Of a stretch of 64,000 bases of DNA, positions 36,527 to 46,019 are shown in pieces. Source of the stretch: Ignavibacteriales bacterium (GTDB lineage: Bacteria > Bacteroidota > Ignavibacteria > Ignavibacteriales > SURF-24); NCBI GenBank assembly GCA_026390815.1, contig JAPLFH010000007.1:1-64000 (forward strand). Direction: 5' to 3'. The translations under genes and the position numbers were made by a program. The notes beneath the pieces are model-generated. The model did not search any database and was not told where the DNA came from. It saw nothing but the letters and a program-made list of their open reading frames with translations. The number at the start of each line of letters is the position of its first letter. Position 1 is the first letter of the stretch.

Positions 36527-37402
36527 GTGTATATACAAAATAGAATAGAATATATTCTCTTTATTTCATTTGTCCGATTTTTCAACTTGATTGGATTTGA
36601 ACGAGCAAGACGTTCAGCTAAAATAATTGCATTTATTATTTTTTATTTTATTCCAATTAGAAAATCTACAGTTATTTCTAATTTGAAAACTGCCTTCCCG
36701 GAATATTCTGAAAAGGAAATTAACAAACTTGCTTTCAGATCTTATATTAGTTTTTCAATAACACTAAGTGAGATATTTTGTTTGCCATATATATCCAGAG
36801 AAAAATTGAAATCCCAAATGGATTGCCCACAAATTGATTTTGTGCGTGAGGTTTATAATAAAGGAAAAGGAATGCTAATTATGACGGCGCATTTTGGTAA
36901 TTGGGAGCTTTGTGCAACTGCTATCGGTGCGCAACTTGACCTTCCAGTTTATGTCGTTGCTAAAAATCAGAGAAACCCTTTTGTTACCAAATGGTTAAAT
37001 ATGATGCGTGAAAGTTTTGGGAATAAAGTTACTCCACTTGGCGTTTCAATTAAAAATGTTTACAAGGAATTATTAAATAAAAATATTTTAGGTATTGTCG
37101 GGGATCAACGCGGTCCGCGGGAAGGTATTAGAGTTAATTTTTTTGGTAAAAGTACTTCCGTATATCCGGGGGCGGCATTTCTTGCTGTTAAAACTGGGTC
37201 TCCGATAGTTGTTTCAATAAATCCTAGACTGGAGAATTTTAAATACAAAGTTTTTACTGAGTTCATTGATCCCAAAATGCTAACCGGCACTGATGAAGAA
37301 AAAATTCTTGAGATCAACCAAAAATATTTTTCAATCCTTGAAAGTACGATTCGTAAATATCCCGACCAATGGTTCTGGATGCACAAAATATGGAAGTATT
37401 AA
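36527..37402 (+). CDS. Lysophospholipid / lipid A acyltransferase (LpxL/HtrB family)
   Basis: 291 residues. One N-terminal membrane segment (~8-55), then the acyltransferase core with catalytic His122 and Glu127 in ahHFGNWEL, GDQRGPREGIRVNFFG, YPGAAFLAVKTGSPIV and a C-terminal YPDQWFWMHKIWKY typical of LpxL/LpxM. Adds a secondary acyl chain to lipid A precursors in the inner membrane. Start is GTG 36527. It overlaps the heptosyltransferase start region, so both are in one envelope operon with the GT9 gene. Confidence 0.88.
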   Translation: MYIQNRIEYILFISFVRFFNLIGFERARRSAKIIAFIIFYFIPIRKSTVISNLKTAFPEYSEKEINKLAFRSYISFSITLSEIFCLPYISREKLKSQMDCPQIDFVREVYNKGKGMLIMTAHFGNWELCATAIGAQLDLPVYVVAKNQRNPFVTKWLNMMRESFGNKVTPLGVSIKNVYKELLNKNILGIVGDQRGPREGIRVNFFGKSTSVYPGAAFLAVKTGSPIVVSINPRLENFKYKVFTEFIDPKMLTGTDEEKILEINQKYFSILESTIRKYPDQWFWMHKIWKY

Positions 37403-38430
37403 ACAAGGAAAGAATTTTAGTAATTCAAACGGCATTTATAGGTGATGCTGTTTTAACACTTCCAATGCTGCAAAAGCTAAAGGAAACATTTCCCGATTGC
37501 CAGTTAGATGTTATTTGTAATCCGGTTACTGAAGAAATATTTTTAGCAAGTCCATTTGTAAATTCTGTTATTGTTTATGATAAACGGGGAAAGCAGAAAT
37601 CTTTTTTTCAGTTATTAAAGTTTGTAAAGATAATCCGGAATAAACATTATACCAGAATTTATTCTCTACATCGGTCATTCCGTTCAGCATTGATTGTTAT
37701 GTTATCCAATGTTCGGGAAACATATGGATTTACAAATTCTTCATTTCGATATGTTTACAAAAATTTAACTCCTTACAATCTGAATCATCACGAAGTAAAA
37801 AGAGATTTGGATTTAATCGGTTTTGATTCTTCTAATGAAAAATGGAAAATACTTCCAATCATTTCTGTTAATGAAGTTATCAAAAAAAATGTGGAAACTT
37901 TTCTATTAGATTTTAAGGATAAAAACCTTGTTGCTGTGGCTCCCGGCGCTGTTTGGGAAACGAAAAAATATCCAGCAGAATATTTTTCTGAATTAATAAA
38001 ATTCTTGAAGGATAATAATTTTACAGTTGTCTTAATCGGTAGCCAGTCAGATTCCAGCTTGTGTGAGAATATTGCTACCAAATTTGATGGCGGTGTTATT
38101 TCATCTGCAGGAAAATTTTCTGTTCCAGGCACAGTGCAGCTTTTAAGAAGTTGCGAACTACTTATTACAAATGATAGTGCACCAACTCATTTTGCAATGG
38201 CAGCAAATATTCCGGCAATTACAATTTACTGCTCAACAATTGCCGGGTTTGGATTTTATCCTTATACTAAAAATAGCTGTACAATAAGTTATAATGAGTT
38301 AAAATGTAAACCTTGTGGAATTCACGGATATAAATCTTGTCCAATCAAAACTTTCGATTGTGCGCATAAGCTGGAAATAGAAAAAATTAAAAAACAAATA
38401 ATGAATATCTTGGATGAAAGAAATAAATAA
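37390..38430 (+). CDS. Glycosyltransferase family 9, ADP-heptose:LPS heptosyltransferase-like
   Basis: About 346 residues from ATG 37390 (ATG 37369 is in frame and would add seven residues; the family strand begins at ERILVIQTAFIGDAVLTLPML). GT9 features: ILVIQTAFIGDAVL, VDVICNP-like strand, LHRSFRSALI, VAVAPGAVWETKKYP (ADP-sugar site), and TNDSAPTHFAMAANIPAITIY. It overlaps the acyltransferase by 13 nt. A WaaF/WaaC-like role in LPS core assembly is the most likely; heptose as the sugar is inferred from the family. Confidence 0.85.
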   Translation: MEVLNKERILVIQTAFIGDAVLTLPMLQKLKETFPDCQLDVICNPVTEEIFLASPFVNSVIVYDKRGKQKSFFQLLKFVKIIRNKHYTRIYSLHRSFRSALIVMLSNVRETYGFTNSSFRYVYKNLTPYNLNHHEVKRDLDLIGFDSSNEKWKILPIISVNEVIKKNVETFLLDFKDKNLVAVAPGAVWETKKYPAEYFSELIKFLKDNNFTVVLIGSQSDSSLCENIATKFDGGVISSAGKFSVPGTVQLLRSCELLITNDSAPTHFAMAANIPAITIYCSTIAGFGFYPYTKNSCTISYNELKCKPCGIHGYKSCPIKTFDCAHKLEIEKIKKQIMNILDERNK

Positions 38431-39046
38431 ACTGGTTTTAATCGAAGACAATTTCAACTCAGCGATTCAATTGGCAATTCAGATTTACGATGCAGGCGGA
38501 GTTTTTGTTTACCCAACTGATACAATATATGGTTTAGGTGGTAATCCGTTTGATGAAAGAACAATAAAAAAAATTAATGAGATTAAAGGAAGAATTGAAA
38601 ATCAGAAGTTCATATTCCTGGTAAGCGATTTGGATGAACTTAAAAATTATGTTCAAATAAAGACTGATTTGCTGCATGATTTCCTTAACAGAATTTGGCC
38701 TGCGCCAGTTTCCATTATTCTGGAATTGAATGGAGAAACTTCAAAGAAGTTAAAAGTACCTACAGCGGCGTTCAGAATTCCGAATCATAAATTTTGTTCG
38801 GTCCTTTTATCAAGAATCAATTCACCTTTAATCTCCACAAGCGTTAATAAAAGTGGAAAACATCCAGTAAACGATGAAAAAATTATTCTAAACGAATTTG
38901 GTGAAGAATTGGATGCGATATTTTATTCTAAAAATAAATCTATCTTTTCAGCTTCCACCTTAATTGATTTAACACGTGACAATCCAAAACTAATTAGGGA
39001 AGGTGCAGTTAAGTTTGAAAGTATATTGCGAAAATTCTACACATAA
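38414..39046 (+). CDS. Threonylcarbamoyl-AMP synthase, Sua5/YrdC family
   Basis: 210 residues. YrdC domain: YPTDTIYGLGGNPFDERTIKKI, KGRIENQKFIFLVSD, IWPAPVSIILE, AAFRIPNHKFC, ISTSVNKSGKHPVNDEK. It makes threonylcarbamoyl-AMP for the t6A modification of tRNA position 37. It overlaps the GT9 gene by 17 nt, so it shares the envelope operon by position rather than function. YciO-type paralogues look similar; the intact KR-free core and motif order favour TsaC/Sua5 but do not prove it. Confidence 0.83.
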   Translation: MKEINKLVLIEDNFNSAIQLAIQIYDAGGVFVYPTDTIYGLGGNPFDERTIKKINEIKGRIENQKFIFLVSDLDELKNYVQIKTDLLHDFLNRIWPAPVSIILELNGETSKKLKVPTAAFRIPNHKFCSVLLSRINSPLISTSVNKSGKHPVNDEKIILNEFGEELDAIFYSKNKSIFSASTLIDLTRDNPKLIREGAVKFESILRKFYT

Positions 39047-39094
39047 TTATTTTTCTAAACAATAAATTGATTTTTCCTTTCTCCTTCTTTAACT

Positions 39095-39940
39095 TTGAAT
39101 CAAGTTACTATGGACATATCTAAAATAAAAAATATTAAGGATTACTCTTTTCTTATCATTCCAAATTTTCATGGAATACAAACCAAGAGTCATAAATTAT
39201 CCGGAGTAATCCTGTTATTGTATATAATTGGATATACAATTGTGCTTGGAGTATTTTTCTATTTACTTTTTAGTTTTACCCCTGCAAAATATTTACTCCC
39301 TTTTGATACGAGCGGATTATACAAAAGTAAAAGTGGAGAAATTCAATCGTTGAGCAAGCAGGTTTATTTCCTTACAAGGGAGTTAGAGAGTCTTTCATCA
39401 CTTAATAAAAAACTTAGAATTGCTATTACAATGGGTGATTCCCAAATGATTGACTCTATTAAACAAGTGAAAAAAAAGATTGACAATAAAGTAAGTCCAT
39501 ACGGTGGAAATATTTTATTTATCATCCAAAGGCTTTTCTTTCCTGTGCAAAAAGATTCTATCATCCAACGAACATTTTTTATGAGACCGATTCCTAACGG
39601 ATTTGTAAGCCAAAAGTTTGAGGAAGAAAAAGGTCACTTTGGGATTGACTTTGCAGTTAAAACCGGAACGCCTGTTCTTGCTGCCGCGGGTGGATACATA
39701 ATTTTTGCGGATTATACTTCTGCTGATGGTTATATGATAATAATCCAACATGAGAACAATTATACAACTGTATATAAGCACTGTGCAGAATTGAACAAGA
39801 AAGTTAGAGATCACGTAGTTCAAGGTGAAACGATTGCATTAAGCGGTAATACTGGTTTCAATACTACCGGTCCGCATCTTCACTTTGAAATTTGGCAAGA
39901 TGGACAAACAATCGATCCAACTACAGTTTTAATTAATTAA
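39095..39940 (+). CDS. M23-family metallopeptidase, membrane anchored
   Basis: 281 residues from TTG 39095 (ATG 39110 also possible). One membrane helix (~38-60), a short coiled-coil-like linker (EIQSLSKQVYFLTRELESLSSLNKKL) and a C-terminal LytM/M23 domain: HFGIDFAVKTGTPVLAAAGG (zinc His and Asp), HENNYTTVYKHC, GNTGFNTTGPHLHFEIWQDG (HxH zinc and catalytic His). It cuts peptidoglycan crosslinks or stems in the periplasm. The bactofilin gene follows by 12 nt, and such pairs act together in cell shape control. Confidence 0.88.
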   Translation: MNQVTMDISKIKNIKDYSFLIIPNFHGIQTKSHKLSGVILLLYIIGYTIVLGVFFYLLFSFTPAKYLLPFDTSGLYKSKSGEIQSLSKQVYFLTRELESLSSLNKKLRIAITMGDSQMIDSIKQVKKKIDNKVSPYGGNILFIIQRLFFPVQKDSIIQRTFFMRPIPNGFVSQKFEEEKGHFGIDFAVKTGTPVLAAAGGYIIFADYTSADGYMIIIQHENNYTTVYKHCAELNKKVRDHVVQGETIALSGNTGFNTTGPHLHFEIWQDGQTIDPTTVLIN

Positions 39941-39952
39941 TGGAGTTTTTTT

Positions 39953-40318
39953 ATGGCAATGATACAAAAAAAATCAAATGGAGATTACTTGGAAGACGTA
40001 AGCATAATAAGTAAAGGGGTAAATATTGAAGGGAAGCTTAAGAGTGATGGCAATGTTAGGATTGATGGCATCATTCGCGGCGATGTTTTAGTACAGGGTA
40101 ATTTAACTTTGGGAGAAACTTCCGAAGTAACTGGCGAAATTAAGGCAGAGAATATTACTCTTAGTGGTAAAATAATCGGGACAGTTTCTGCTAATGAGAA
40201 ACTTGTTCTTGAGGCAAAAGCAGTTTTAAAAGGTGATATGATAGCCAAGATTTTGGTAGTTGAACCCGGAGCAAGGTTTGATGGTAAATGCTCAATGACA
40301 AATGAAACTGAAGTATAA
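39953..40318 (+). CDS. Bactofilin (polymer-forming cytoskeletal protein)
   Basis: 121 residues. DUF583/bactofilin right-handed beta-helix: repeated hydrophobic-Gly units such as SIISKGVNIEGKLKSDGNVRIDGIIRGDVLVQGNL and GEIKAENITLSGKIIGTVSA. Bactofilins assemble into filaments without nucleotide and localise wall enzymes. It is paired with the M23 peptidase upstream. GGAG 11 nt before ATG. The spacer to the atp operon follows. Confidence 0.93.
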   Translation: MAMIQKKSNGDYLEDVSIISKGVNIEGKLKSDGNVRIDGIIRGDVLVQGNLTLGETSEVTGEIKAENITLSGKIIGTVSANEKLVLEAKAVLKGDMIAKILVVEPGARFDGKCSMTNETEV

Positions 40319-40460
40319 TTACTAAAAACCTGAATTACATTACGAATATTTTCTAATCAACCCTCTTCCTAACCTAATTGTTTTTAAAAATTGGGATTTA
40401 GAAATTGGTAATTATTTGAGATTTGTTTATTGGAATTTATTATTTAGAAGTTCCGATGAG

Positions 40461-40724
40461 ATGAAAAAAATGAGTAGTGAAGACGAAAATAATAAGTTTT
40501 TTCAGGTTTACAAAGACGTGGGTCCATATTTAGGACTTGGTTTTCAGTTAGCAGCTTCTATCATTTTAATGTTTTTTTTAGGCTGGTGGTTAGACGGGAA
40601 ATTTGGGATTAGTCCAGCACTTACTATTATTTTTTCGTTCGCTGGCGGATTTGCCGGAATTTATAGCGTAATTAAAGCAGTTTTAGATTTAAACAAAAAG
40701 AAGAAAAGTGAAAAAAGTTCTTAA
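40461..40724 (+). CDS. atpZ: AtpZ/ATP synthase gene 1-like protein
   Basis: About 88 residues from ATG 40461 (an in-frame ATG 40470 is also possible; a longer open frame extends to 40416 but lacks family similarity). Two membrane helices: LGLGFQLAASIILMFFLGWWLDG and TIIFSFAGGFAGIYSVIKAV, as in the AtpZ/YocK family that often precedes AtpI in ATP synthase operons and helps ion balance (Mg2+/Ca2+ transport) or assembly. Its end overlaps the AtpI-like gene start at 40708. Confidence 0.8.
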   Translation: MKKMSSEDENNKFFQVYKDVGPYLGLGFQLAASIILMFFLGWWLDGKFGISPALTIIFSFAGGFAGIYSVIKAVLDLNKKKKSEKSS

Positions 40725-41103
40725 GCAATTGGCTTTAGTTTACATTGTAATTTACGGATTGCTTTTTCTATTCTTCTTTATTGGAGTCTTACCTTTCCAA
40801 TCTCTTTATTCTTCTTTTCCGAGTGGCATCATCAATTTAATGAACAGTTTGGCAGCAATTTATGCATTCCACATTGGTTTTAATAAGTCCAACAATAAAT
40901 TCCTTATTTATACAATGGGGGGAATGGTAACCCGGTTATTATTAATGCTGTTGTTAATATTTATTTCCCTAAAATTCTTGAACATTGACAAACTTGGCTT
41001 TATATTTACGCTGGTCATTATCTATTTTATAAATCTAATTCTGGAAATTAATTACTTCAGATTAAAAATTGCAGAAAAGAAAAAGTTAAATTATGTTCGG
41101 TAA
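40708..41103 (+). CDS. atpI: AtpI-like membrane protein
   Basis: 131 residues, four predicted helices (LYIVIYGLLFLFFFIGVLPF, IYAFHIGF, TRLLLMLLLIFISLKFL, LGFIFTLVIIYFINLILEINYF) with a basic end. No strong AtpI signature, but length, helices and place between atpZ and atpB fit an AtpI-type assembly factor for the c-ring. GTG 40708 lies inside the end of atpZ, and its stop overlaps the atpB start by 11 nt. Confidence 0.65.
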   Translation: MKKVLKQLALVYIVIYGLLFLFFFIGVLPFQSLYSSFPSGIINLMNSLAAIYAFHIGFNKSNNKFLIYTMGGMVTRLLLMLLLIFISLKFLNIDKLGFIFTLVIIYFINLILEINYFRLKIAEKKKLNYVR

Positions 41104-41941
41104 TGTTCAGGCAGATACAATAAAAGCAGTTGCAGATACTCTTTCCAAAGCTCACGAAAAATCAGACAGCGGTTGGATTCTTCACCATATTTTGGATAGT
41201 AAAACTCTCGATTTACCTTTTATTTCCATTCCTCTTCCAGAAATTCATGTTTTCGGTTTGGATCTTTCTATTACCAAGCATGTTGTTTTTATGTGGCTCG
41301 CTTGCATTATATTAATCACTACTTTTGTTTTAGTAACAAAAGCATACAGGAAAAGTCGCGTTCCAAAAGGAGTTTCTAATCTTGTAGAACTGTTAGTTGT
41401 TTTTGTGCGTGATGAAATTGCTCGTCCAACTATTGGAAAAGGGTTTGAAAAATTTCTTCCATTTTTGCTTACTGCGTTTTTCTTTATTCTAACCTGCAAT
41501 TTTTTAGGATTGATTCCATACGGTGCAACTGCTACCAGTAACATTTCAGTAACCGCAACCTTAGCTATCATTTCTTTCATTGTAATTCAGGCTGGTGGAA
41601 TGATTAAGAATGGACCGATTGGTTATTTTAAAGGATTGATACCGCACGGTGTTCCAATATTCCTATTACCTGTTATGTTTGTAGTAGAGCTGCTTGGCTT
41701 ATTCACAAAACCATTCGCATTGGCTATTCGTCTTTTTGCCAACATGACAGCGGGACATATTGTAATTCTTGCGTTGATTGGTTTAATATTTATTTTGAAA
41801 ACAATTGTTGTTGCCCCTGTTTCGGTTGCATTCGCTTTGTTCATTTATCTTTTAGAAATTTTGGTTGCACTATTACAGGCATATATTTTTACAATGCTGT
41901 CATCCTTGTTTATAGGAATGGCAGTTCACCAGGATCATTAA
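41093..41941 (+). CDS. atpB: ATP synthase F0 subunit a
   Basis: 282 residues. Membrane half-channel and stator subunit that passes protons to the c-ring. Seen: LDLPFISIPLPEIHVFGLDLS, NLVELLVVFVRDEIARPTIG, LGLIPYGATATSNISVTATLA and the essential arginine in KPFALAIRLFANMTAGHIVI. The final helix LLEILVALLQAYIFTMLSSLFIGMAVHQDH is complete. Confidence 0.95.
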   Translation: MFGNVQADTIKAVADTLSKAHEKSDSGWILHHILDSKTLDLPFISIPLPEIHVFGLDLSITKHVVFMWLACIILITTFVLVTKAYRKSRVPKGVSNLVELLVVFVRDEIARPTIGKGFEKFLPFLLTAFFFILTCNFLGLIPYGATATSNISVTATLAIISFIVIQAGGMIKNGPIGYFKGLIPHGVPIFLLPVMFVVELLGLFTKPFALAIRLFANMTAGHIVILALIGLIFILKTIVVAPVSVAFALFIYLLEILVALLQAYIFTMLSSLFIGMAVHQDH

Positions 41942-41971
41942 ATTATTTTATAAATTCATTCGGAGGAATAA

Positions 41972-42190
41972 ATGGAATTCGCATATTTAGCAGCAGGATT
42001 TGGTGCAGCTTTAACAGTTATCGGTGGTGCTTTTGGAATTGGTAAACTTGCAAGTTCAGCAATGGAAGCAAGCGGTCGTCAACCGGAAGCTGCCGGTGAT
42101 ATCAGAACTTCAATGATTATTGCTGCTGCTCTTATCGAAGGTATTTCACTTTTCGCATTGGTTATTTGTATTTTATTAGCATTGAAGTAA
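41972..42190 (+). CDS. atpE: ATP synthase F0 subunit c
   Basis: 72 residues, two helices. Ion-binding glutamate is in IAAALIEGISLFALV (helix 2); the loop ASGRQPEAAGDIR matches the F1-binding RQP. Helix 1 (GGAFGIGKLASSA) lacks the Gln typical of Na+-binding rings and the residue after the Glu is Gly, so proton coupling is the likelier reading. GGAGG precedes ATG. Confidence 0.95.
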   Translation: MEFAYLAAGFGAALTVIGGAFGIGKLASSAMEASGRQPEAAGDIRTSMIIAAALIEGISLFALVICILLALK

Positions 42191-42245
42191 GTCGACAGTA
42201 TCAAATTCTCGTTTACTTTGAAGTAAAATTGAAAAGGAATTAGAA

Positions 42246-42794
42246 ATGTTTGCTAATTTAAATTTAGCTTTGATTGCTTTGCTATCCGAAGGTGAGAAGA
42301 AAGGCGGTCTGCTGGATGTAAATCCAGGATTAATTATTTGGACTGTAATTACCTTTGTTCTTTTATTGCTCATCCTAAAAAAGTTTGCCTGGAAACCAAT
42401 CCTTGGCGCACTTGATGAAAGAGAAAAGTATATAAAAGATTCACTTGAAAAATCTGAGAGGGCAAGAGATGAAGCAGAAAAATTGCTTTTGGAGAATAAA
42501 GCAAATCTTGCCAGGGCAGAGGAAAATGCACAAAAAGTTCTTGCTCAAGCAAGGGACATGGCGGAAAAATTAATCAATCAGAAGACTGCAGAAACCGAAG
42601 TAAAAGTTAAAAAGATGATGGAAGATGCCGGAGCGGAAATAAAAAGAAAAACAGATGAATCATTTGAAACTTTGAAAAACCAGGTTGCTCTTATTGCTAT
42701 TGAAGCAGCAGAGAAAATTTTGAACGAAAATTTGGATAAAGAAAAACAAGCTAAGATCGTTAATAAATTTATCAATGAATTGCCGAAGAACTAA
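42246..42794 (+). CDS. atpF: ATP synthase F0 subunit b
   Basis: 182 residues. N-terminal helix ([21 protein letters not shown]) and a long charged coiled coil ([30 protein letters not shown]...) forming the peripheral stalk, ending [29 protein letters not shown] precedes ATG 42246. One copy is seen in the window. Confidence 0.94.
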   Translation: MFANLNLALIALLSEGEKKGGLLDVNPGLIIWTVITFVLLLLILKKFAWKPILGALDEREKYIKDSLEKSERARDEAEKLLLENKANLARAEENAQKVLAQARDMAEKLINQKTAETEVKVKKMMEDAGAEIKRKTDESFETLKNQVALIAIEAAEKILNENLDKEKQAKIVNKFINELPKN

Positions 42795-42796
42795 TT

Positions 42797-43351
42797 ATGA
42801 GTGATCTGAATATATCAAACCGGTATGCACACGCATTGATGAATCTGGCAACGGAAAAGAATTTTCTTGAGAAAGTTTCTGAAGATATTGATTTGATTAG
42901 TAAAACTTTTTCAGCTTCTAAAGAATTGCAGTTAATGTTAATCAATCCAATCATCAAACCAGAAACGAAATTATCTGTCCTTGCAGAAATATTTAAAAGT
43001 AAAGTTAATTCTGATACTTTTGAGTTTCTGGAATTTGTGATTCATAAGGACAGGGAAATCTTATTATTTAAGATCATAAAACAATTTTTAGTTCTTCGGG
43101 ATAAAAAATTTGGTATTCTTAATGCCAAAATTATTAGCTCAACCGAATTGCTTGATGATCAAAAAATGAATCTTCAAAAAAAATTGGAAGACTACACAAA
43201 AAAAACAGTACGGCTTTCATTCGCAATTAATCCTAAACTGATTGGTGGATTTATTGTTAAGATGGATGATACAATTATGGATGCTTCTCTCAGGCATCAA
43301 CTTGATTTGCTTAAAGAAAAATTCCTGCAAGGGAATGTTTCAATGAATTAG
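42797..43351 (+). CDS. atpH: ATP synthase F1 subunit delta
   Basis: 184 residues, OSCP/delta family: NRYAHALMNLATEKNFLEKV at the start and the C-terminal GGFIVKMDDTIMDASLRHQLDLLKEKFL. It links the b stalk to the alpha/beta head. It begins 2 nt after atpF. A degraded copy of the palindromic repeat separates it from atpA. Confidence 0.93.
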   Translation: MSDLNISNRYAHALMNLATEKNFLEKVSEDIDLISKTFSASKELQLMLINPIIKPETKLSVLAEIFKSKVNSDTFEFLEFVIHKDREILLFKIIKQFLVLRDKKFGILNAKIISSTELLDDQKMNLQKKLEDYTKKTVRLSFAINPKLIGGFIVKMDDTIMDASLRHQLDLLKEKFLQGNVSMN

Positions 43352-43358
43352 ATTAAAC

Positions 43359-43442
43359 GGTCATTCTCACGAGAAGCTGCTTTCAATAGACAAGTGAGAA
43401 TCATAAAAAAATAATTGCTTCCTGCATCAACAGGAATAGCAT
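43359..43442. repeat. Degraded palindromic repeat inside the atp operon
   Basis: GTCATTCTCAC (43360-43370) with GTGAGAAT (43394-43401), and TTCCTG (43419-43424) with CAGGAA (43431-43436), ending ATAGCAT. Layout and several words (GTCATTCnCACGA; TTCCTGC...CAGGAAT) match the element at 3431-3545, with decayed arms and no outer repeats. Confidence 0.6.
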
Positions 43443-43474
43443 AATTGAAAAGAAAATTATAAAAGGAAATAAAT

Positions 43475-45025
43475 ATGGCTGAAGTTAGACCTGATGAAGT
43501 ATCAGCAATATTACGGAAACAATTAGCCGGATTTGAAAACGAAGTTGACATTTATGATGTTGGAACCGTGCTGCAGGTGGGTGATGGTATTGCACGCGTT
43601 TATGGTTTATCTCAAGTTATGGCAAGTGAGCTTGTTGAATTTCCGAATAATGTTTTTGGAATGGTTCTTAACCTTGAAGAAGATAATGTTGGTTGCGTTC
43701 TATTTGGTGAAAGCGAATTGGTTAAGGAAGGAGACACAGTTAAAAGAACAAAACGTGTTGCTTCATTTCCTGTTGGGGAACAAATGTTAGGTAGAGTAAT
43801 AAATCCTCTTGGAATTCCAGTTGATGGAAAGGGGACAATTGCTCACGATAAATATCTCCCGATTGAAAGAAAAGCTCTTGGTGTAATTGCACGTCAGCCA
43901 GTAAAGCAGCCGCTTCAAACTGGAATTACTGCAATTGATGCAATGATCCCGATTGGCAGAGGTCAACGCGAACTTATAATTGGCGATAGACAAACCGGTA
44001 AAACTGCAGTTGCTGTTGATGCAATTATAAGTCAAAAGTATACACATTCAGAAGAAGCAAAAAAAGTTGGCGTTAAACCAGTTTATTGTATCTATGTTGC
44101 AATAGGACAAAAAAATTCCACAGTTGCTCAGGTAGTTGCCAAGCTTGCAGAACATGATGCAATGGCTTACACAACTGTTATTGTAGCATCGGCTTCTGAA
44201 CCAGCTCCTCTTCAATATATTGCCCCATATTCTGGTGCCACATTAGGAGAATATTTTAGAGATACTGGAAGAGATGCACTTGTTATTTATGATGATCTTT
44301 CAAAACAAGCTGCTGCTTATCGAGAACTTTCTCTCTTATTGCGTAGACCTCCTGGACGAGAAGCTTATCCTGGTGATGTGTTTTATCTTCATTCAAGGCT
44401 GCTGGAGAGAGCTTCTAAATTAAGTGATGAGTTAGGTGGTGGTAGTTTAACTGCCTTACCCATAATTGAAACTCAGCAGGGTGACGTTTCCGCTTACATT
44501 CCAACAAACGTTATCTCAATTACTGATGGTCAGATTTATCTTGAGCCAAATCTTTTTAATGCTGGAATCAGACCTGCCATTAACATTGGTATAAGTGTTT
44601 CCCGGGTTGGTGGTAACGCACAAATAAAAGCGATGAAGAAAGTTTGCAGCACATTAAGAACTAACTTAGCTCAATATAGAGAGCTTGAAGCATTTGCTAA
44701 GTTCGGTTCCGATCTTGATAAATCAACCCAAAGAACATTATCCCAAGGTGCAAGACTTGTTGAGTTATTAAAACAGGATTTGTATAAACCAGTACCTGTT
44801 GAAAAACAGGTCTTGAGTGTATTCATGGGTATTAATGATTACCTGGAAACTATTCCGGTTGTAGATATAAAAAGATTTGAAAAAGAAGTAATAGAATATT
44901 TCGATTTAAAATATTCTGATATTTTTGAAACTATACGAGTGGAAAAACAATTAAGTGATGAAACAGTTAAGAAAATAAAATCTGGTGTAGAAGAGTTTTT
45001 AACGAAATTCAAAAAGAGTATATAA
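43475..45025 (+). CDS. atpA: ATP synthase F1 subunit alpha
   Basis: 516 residues. Complete regulatory and stator subunit of the head: N-terminal domain with [23 protein letters not shown]-loop [63 protein letters not shown] and [31 protein letters not shown] normal alpha; the catalytic beta subunit is not in this operon. AAAGGA precedes ATG 43475. Confidence 0.97.
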   Translation: MAEVRPDEVSAILRKQLAGFENEVDIYDVGTVLQVGDGIARVYGLSQVMASELVEFPNNVFGMVLNLEEDNVGCVLFGESELVKEGDTVKRTKRVASFPVGEQMLGRVINPLGIPVDGKGTIAHDKYLPIERKALGVIARQPVKQPLQTGITAIDAMIPIGRGQRELIIGDRQTGKTAVAVDAIISQKYTHSEEAKKVGVKPVYCIYVAIGQKNSTVAQVVAKLAEHDAMAYTTVIVASASEPAPLQYIAPYSGATLGEYFRDTGRDALVIYDDLSKQAAAYRELSLLLRRPPGREAYPGDVFYLHSRLLERASKLSDELGGGSLTALPIIETQQGDVSAYIPTNVISITDGQIYLEPNLFNAGIRPAINIGISVSRVGGNAQIKAMKKVCSTLRTNLAQYRELEAFAKFGSDLDKSTQRTLSQGARLVELLKQDLYKPVPVEKQVLSVFMGINDYLETIPVVDIKRFEKEVIEYFDLKYSDIFETIRVEKQLSDETVKKIKSGVEEFLTKFKKSI

Positions 45026-45068
45026 TTTTTTTATAATTTGAAATTTGTTACCTGGTATTTGAGAAATT

Positions 45069-45956
45069 ATGGCAACATTACGGGACATAAAAGGAAGAAT
45101 TAGAAGCGTAAAAAGCACGCAGCAAATCACTAAAGCGATGAAGATGGTTGCCGCTGCCCGTTTACGCAGAGCCCAGGAAAATATTATAAATTCCAGACCA
45201 TATTCAAGAAAAATCGCACAAGTTCTTAATGATCTTCTTGTTCAGGAAGAAAACAATTTTTCAAATCCGTTGCTAATGCCAAGAGAAATAAATAACGTTG
45301 CATTTGTAGTCGTTACCTCGGATAGAGGACTTTGTGGTAGTTTCAATATGAGTATTATCCGCGAAGCTGCAAATCTTATTCAAGGTGAATACAAAAACTA
45401 TTATGATAGCGGTAATCTTCACCTATGGTGTGTTGGTAAAAAAGGATTAGATTATTTCTCGAGACGAAATTATAATATCACGGGGAAATACTCAGGCATC
45501 TTTTCCAAATTAAATTTTTCCTCAGCCTCTAATTTAATAAAGGAATTGTCCACAAAATATTTAAATAATGAAATTGATAAAATTGTTATTGTGTACAATG
45601 AGTTCAAATCAGTAATTCAGCAAAGGGTTGTGGTTGAACAATTATTACCCATTCTTGAAATAGAAAAACCAAAGATTCCGGCTCAACAACCAGTAGATTT
45701 TATTTATGAACCGGACAGACTTTCCATTATAACTAATCTTCTCCCCAAGCATCTTAATTCGCAAATGTGGCGAATCCTGCAGGAATCTTATGCGGCTGAA
45801 CTCGGCGCAAAAATGACGGCTATGGATATGGCTACAGAAAATGCTAAAGAGCTTATCAAAGGTCTTCAACTTAAATATAACAAAGAAAGGCAGGCAGCTA
45901 TTACAAAAGAACTTCTGGAAATTGTTAGCGGCGCCAACGCACTTAAAGGTGAATAA
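45069..45956 (+). CDS. atpG: ATP synthase F1 subunit gamma
   Basis: 295 residues, central rotor shaft. Characteristic start MATLRDIKGRIRSVKSTQQITKAMKMVAAARLRRAQ and end MDMATENAKELIKGLQLKYNKERQAAITKELLEIVSGANAL; the middle (VVTSDRGLCGSFN) is typical. It is the last atp gene here; atpD and atpC do not follow. Confidence 0.96.
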   Translation: MATLRDIKGRIRSVKSTQQITKAMKMVAAARLRRAQENIINSRPYSRKIAQVLNDLLVQEENNFSNPLLMPREINNVAFVVVTSDRGLCGSFNMSIIREAANLIQGEYKNYYDSGNLHLWCVGKKGLDYFSRRNYNITGKYSGIFSKLNFSSASNLIKELSTKYLNNEIDKIVIVYNEFKSVIQQRVVVEQLLPILEIEKPKIPAQQPVDFIYEPDRLSIITNLLPKHLNSQMWRILQESYAAELGAKMTAMDMATENAKELIKGLQLKYNKERQAAITKELLEIVSGANALKGE

Positions 45957-45966
45957 AGTTAAATTA

Positions 45967-45998
45967 TTTGTATTGAAAGACATTTTTCGCTAAATTTG
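45967..45998 (+). promoter_or_regulatory. Candidate Bacteroidota-type promoter of the ffh operon
   Basis: TTTG (45967-45970), 20-nt spacer, TAAATTTG (45991-45998): matches the Bacteroidota housekeeping pattern TTTG-N19-21-TAnnTTTG. Start codon at 46020 gives a short leader. Confidence 0.55.
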
Positions 45999-46019
45999 AA
46001 GCCAATTTTTGCGTAATAT

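Noticed and set aside
40416-40460. Upstream extension of the AtpZ-like frame
   Set aside because: Extra residues (RFVYWNLLFRSSDE) have no family similarity and an ATG follows; shorter start used.
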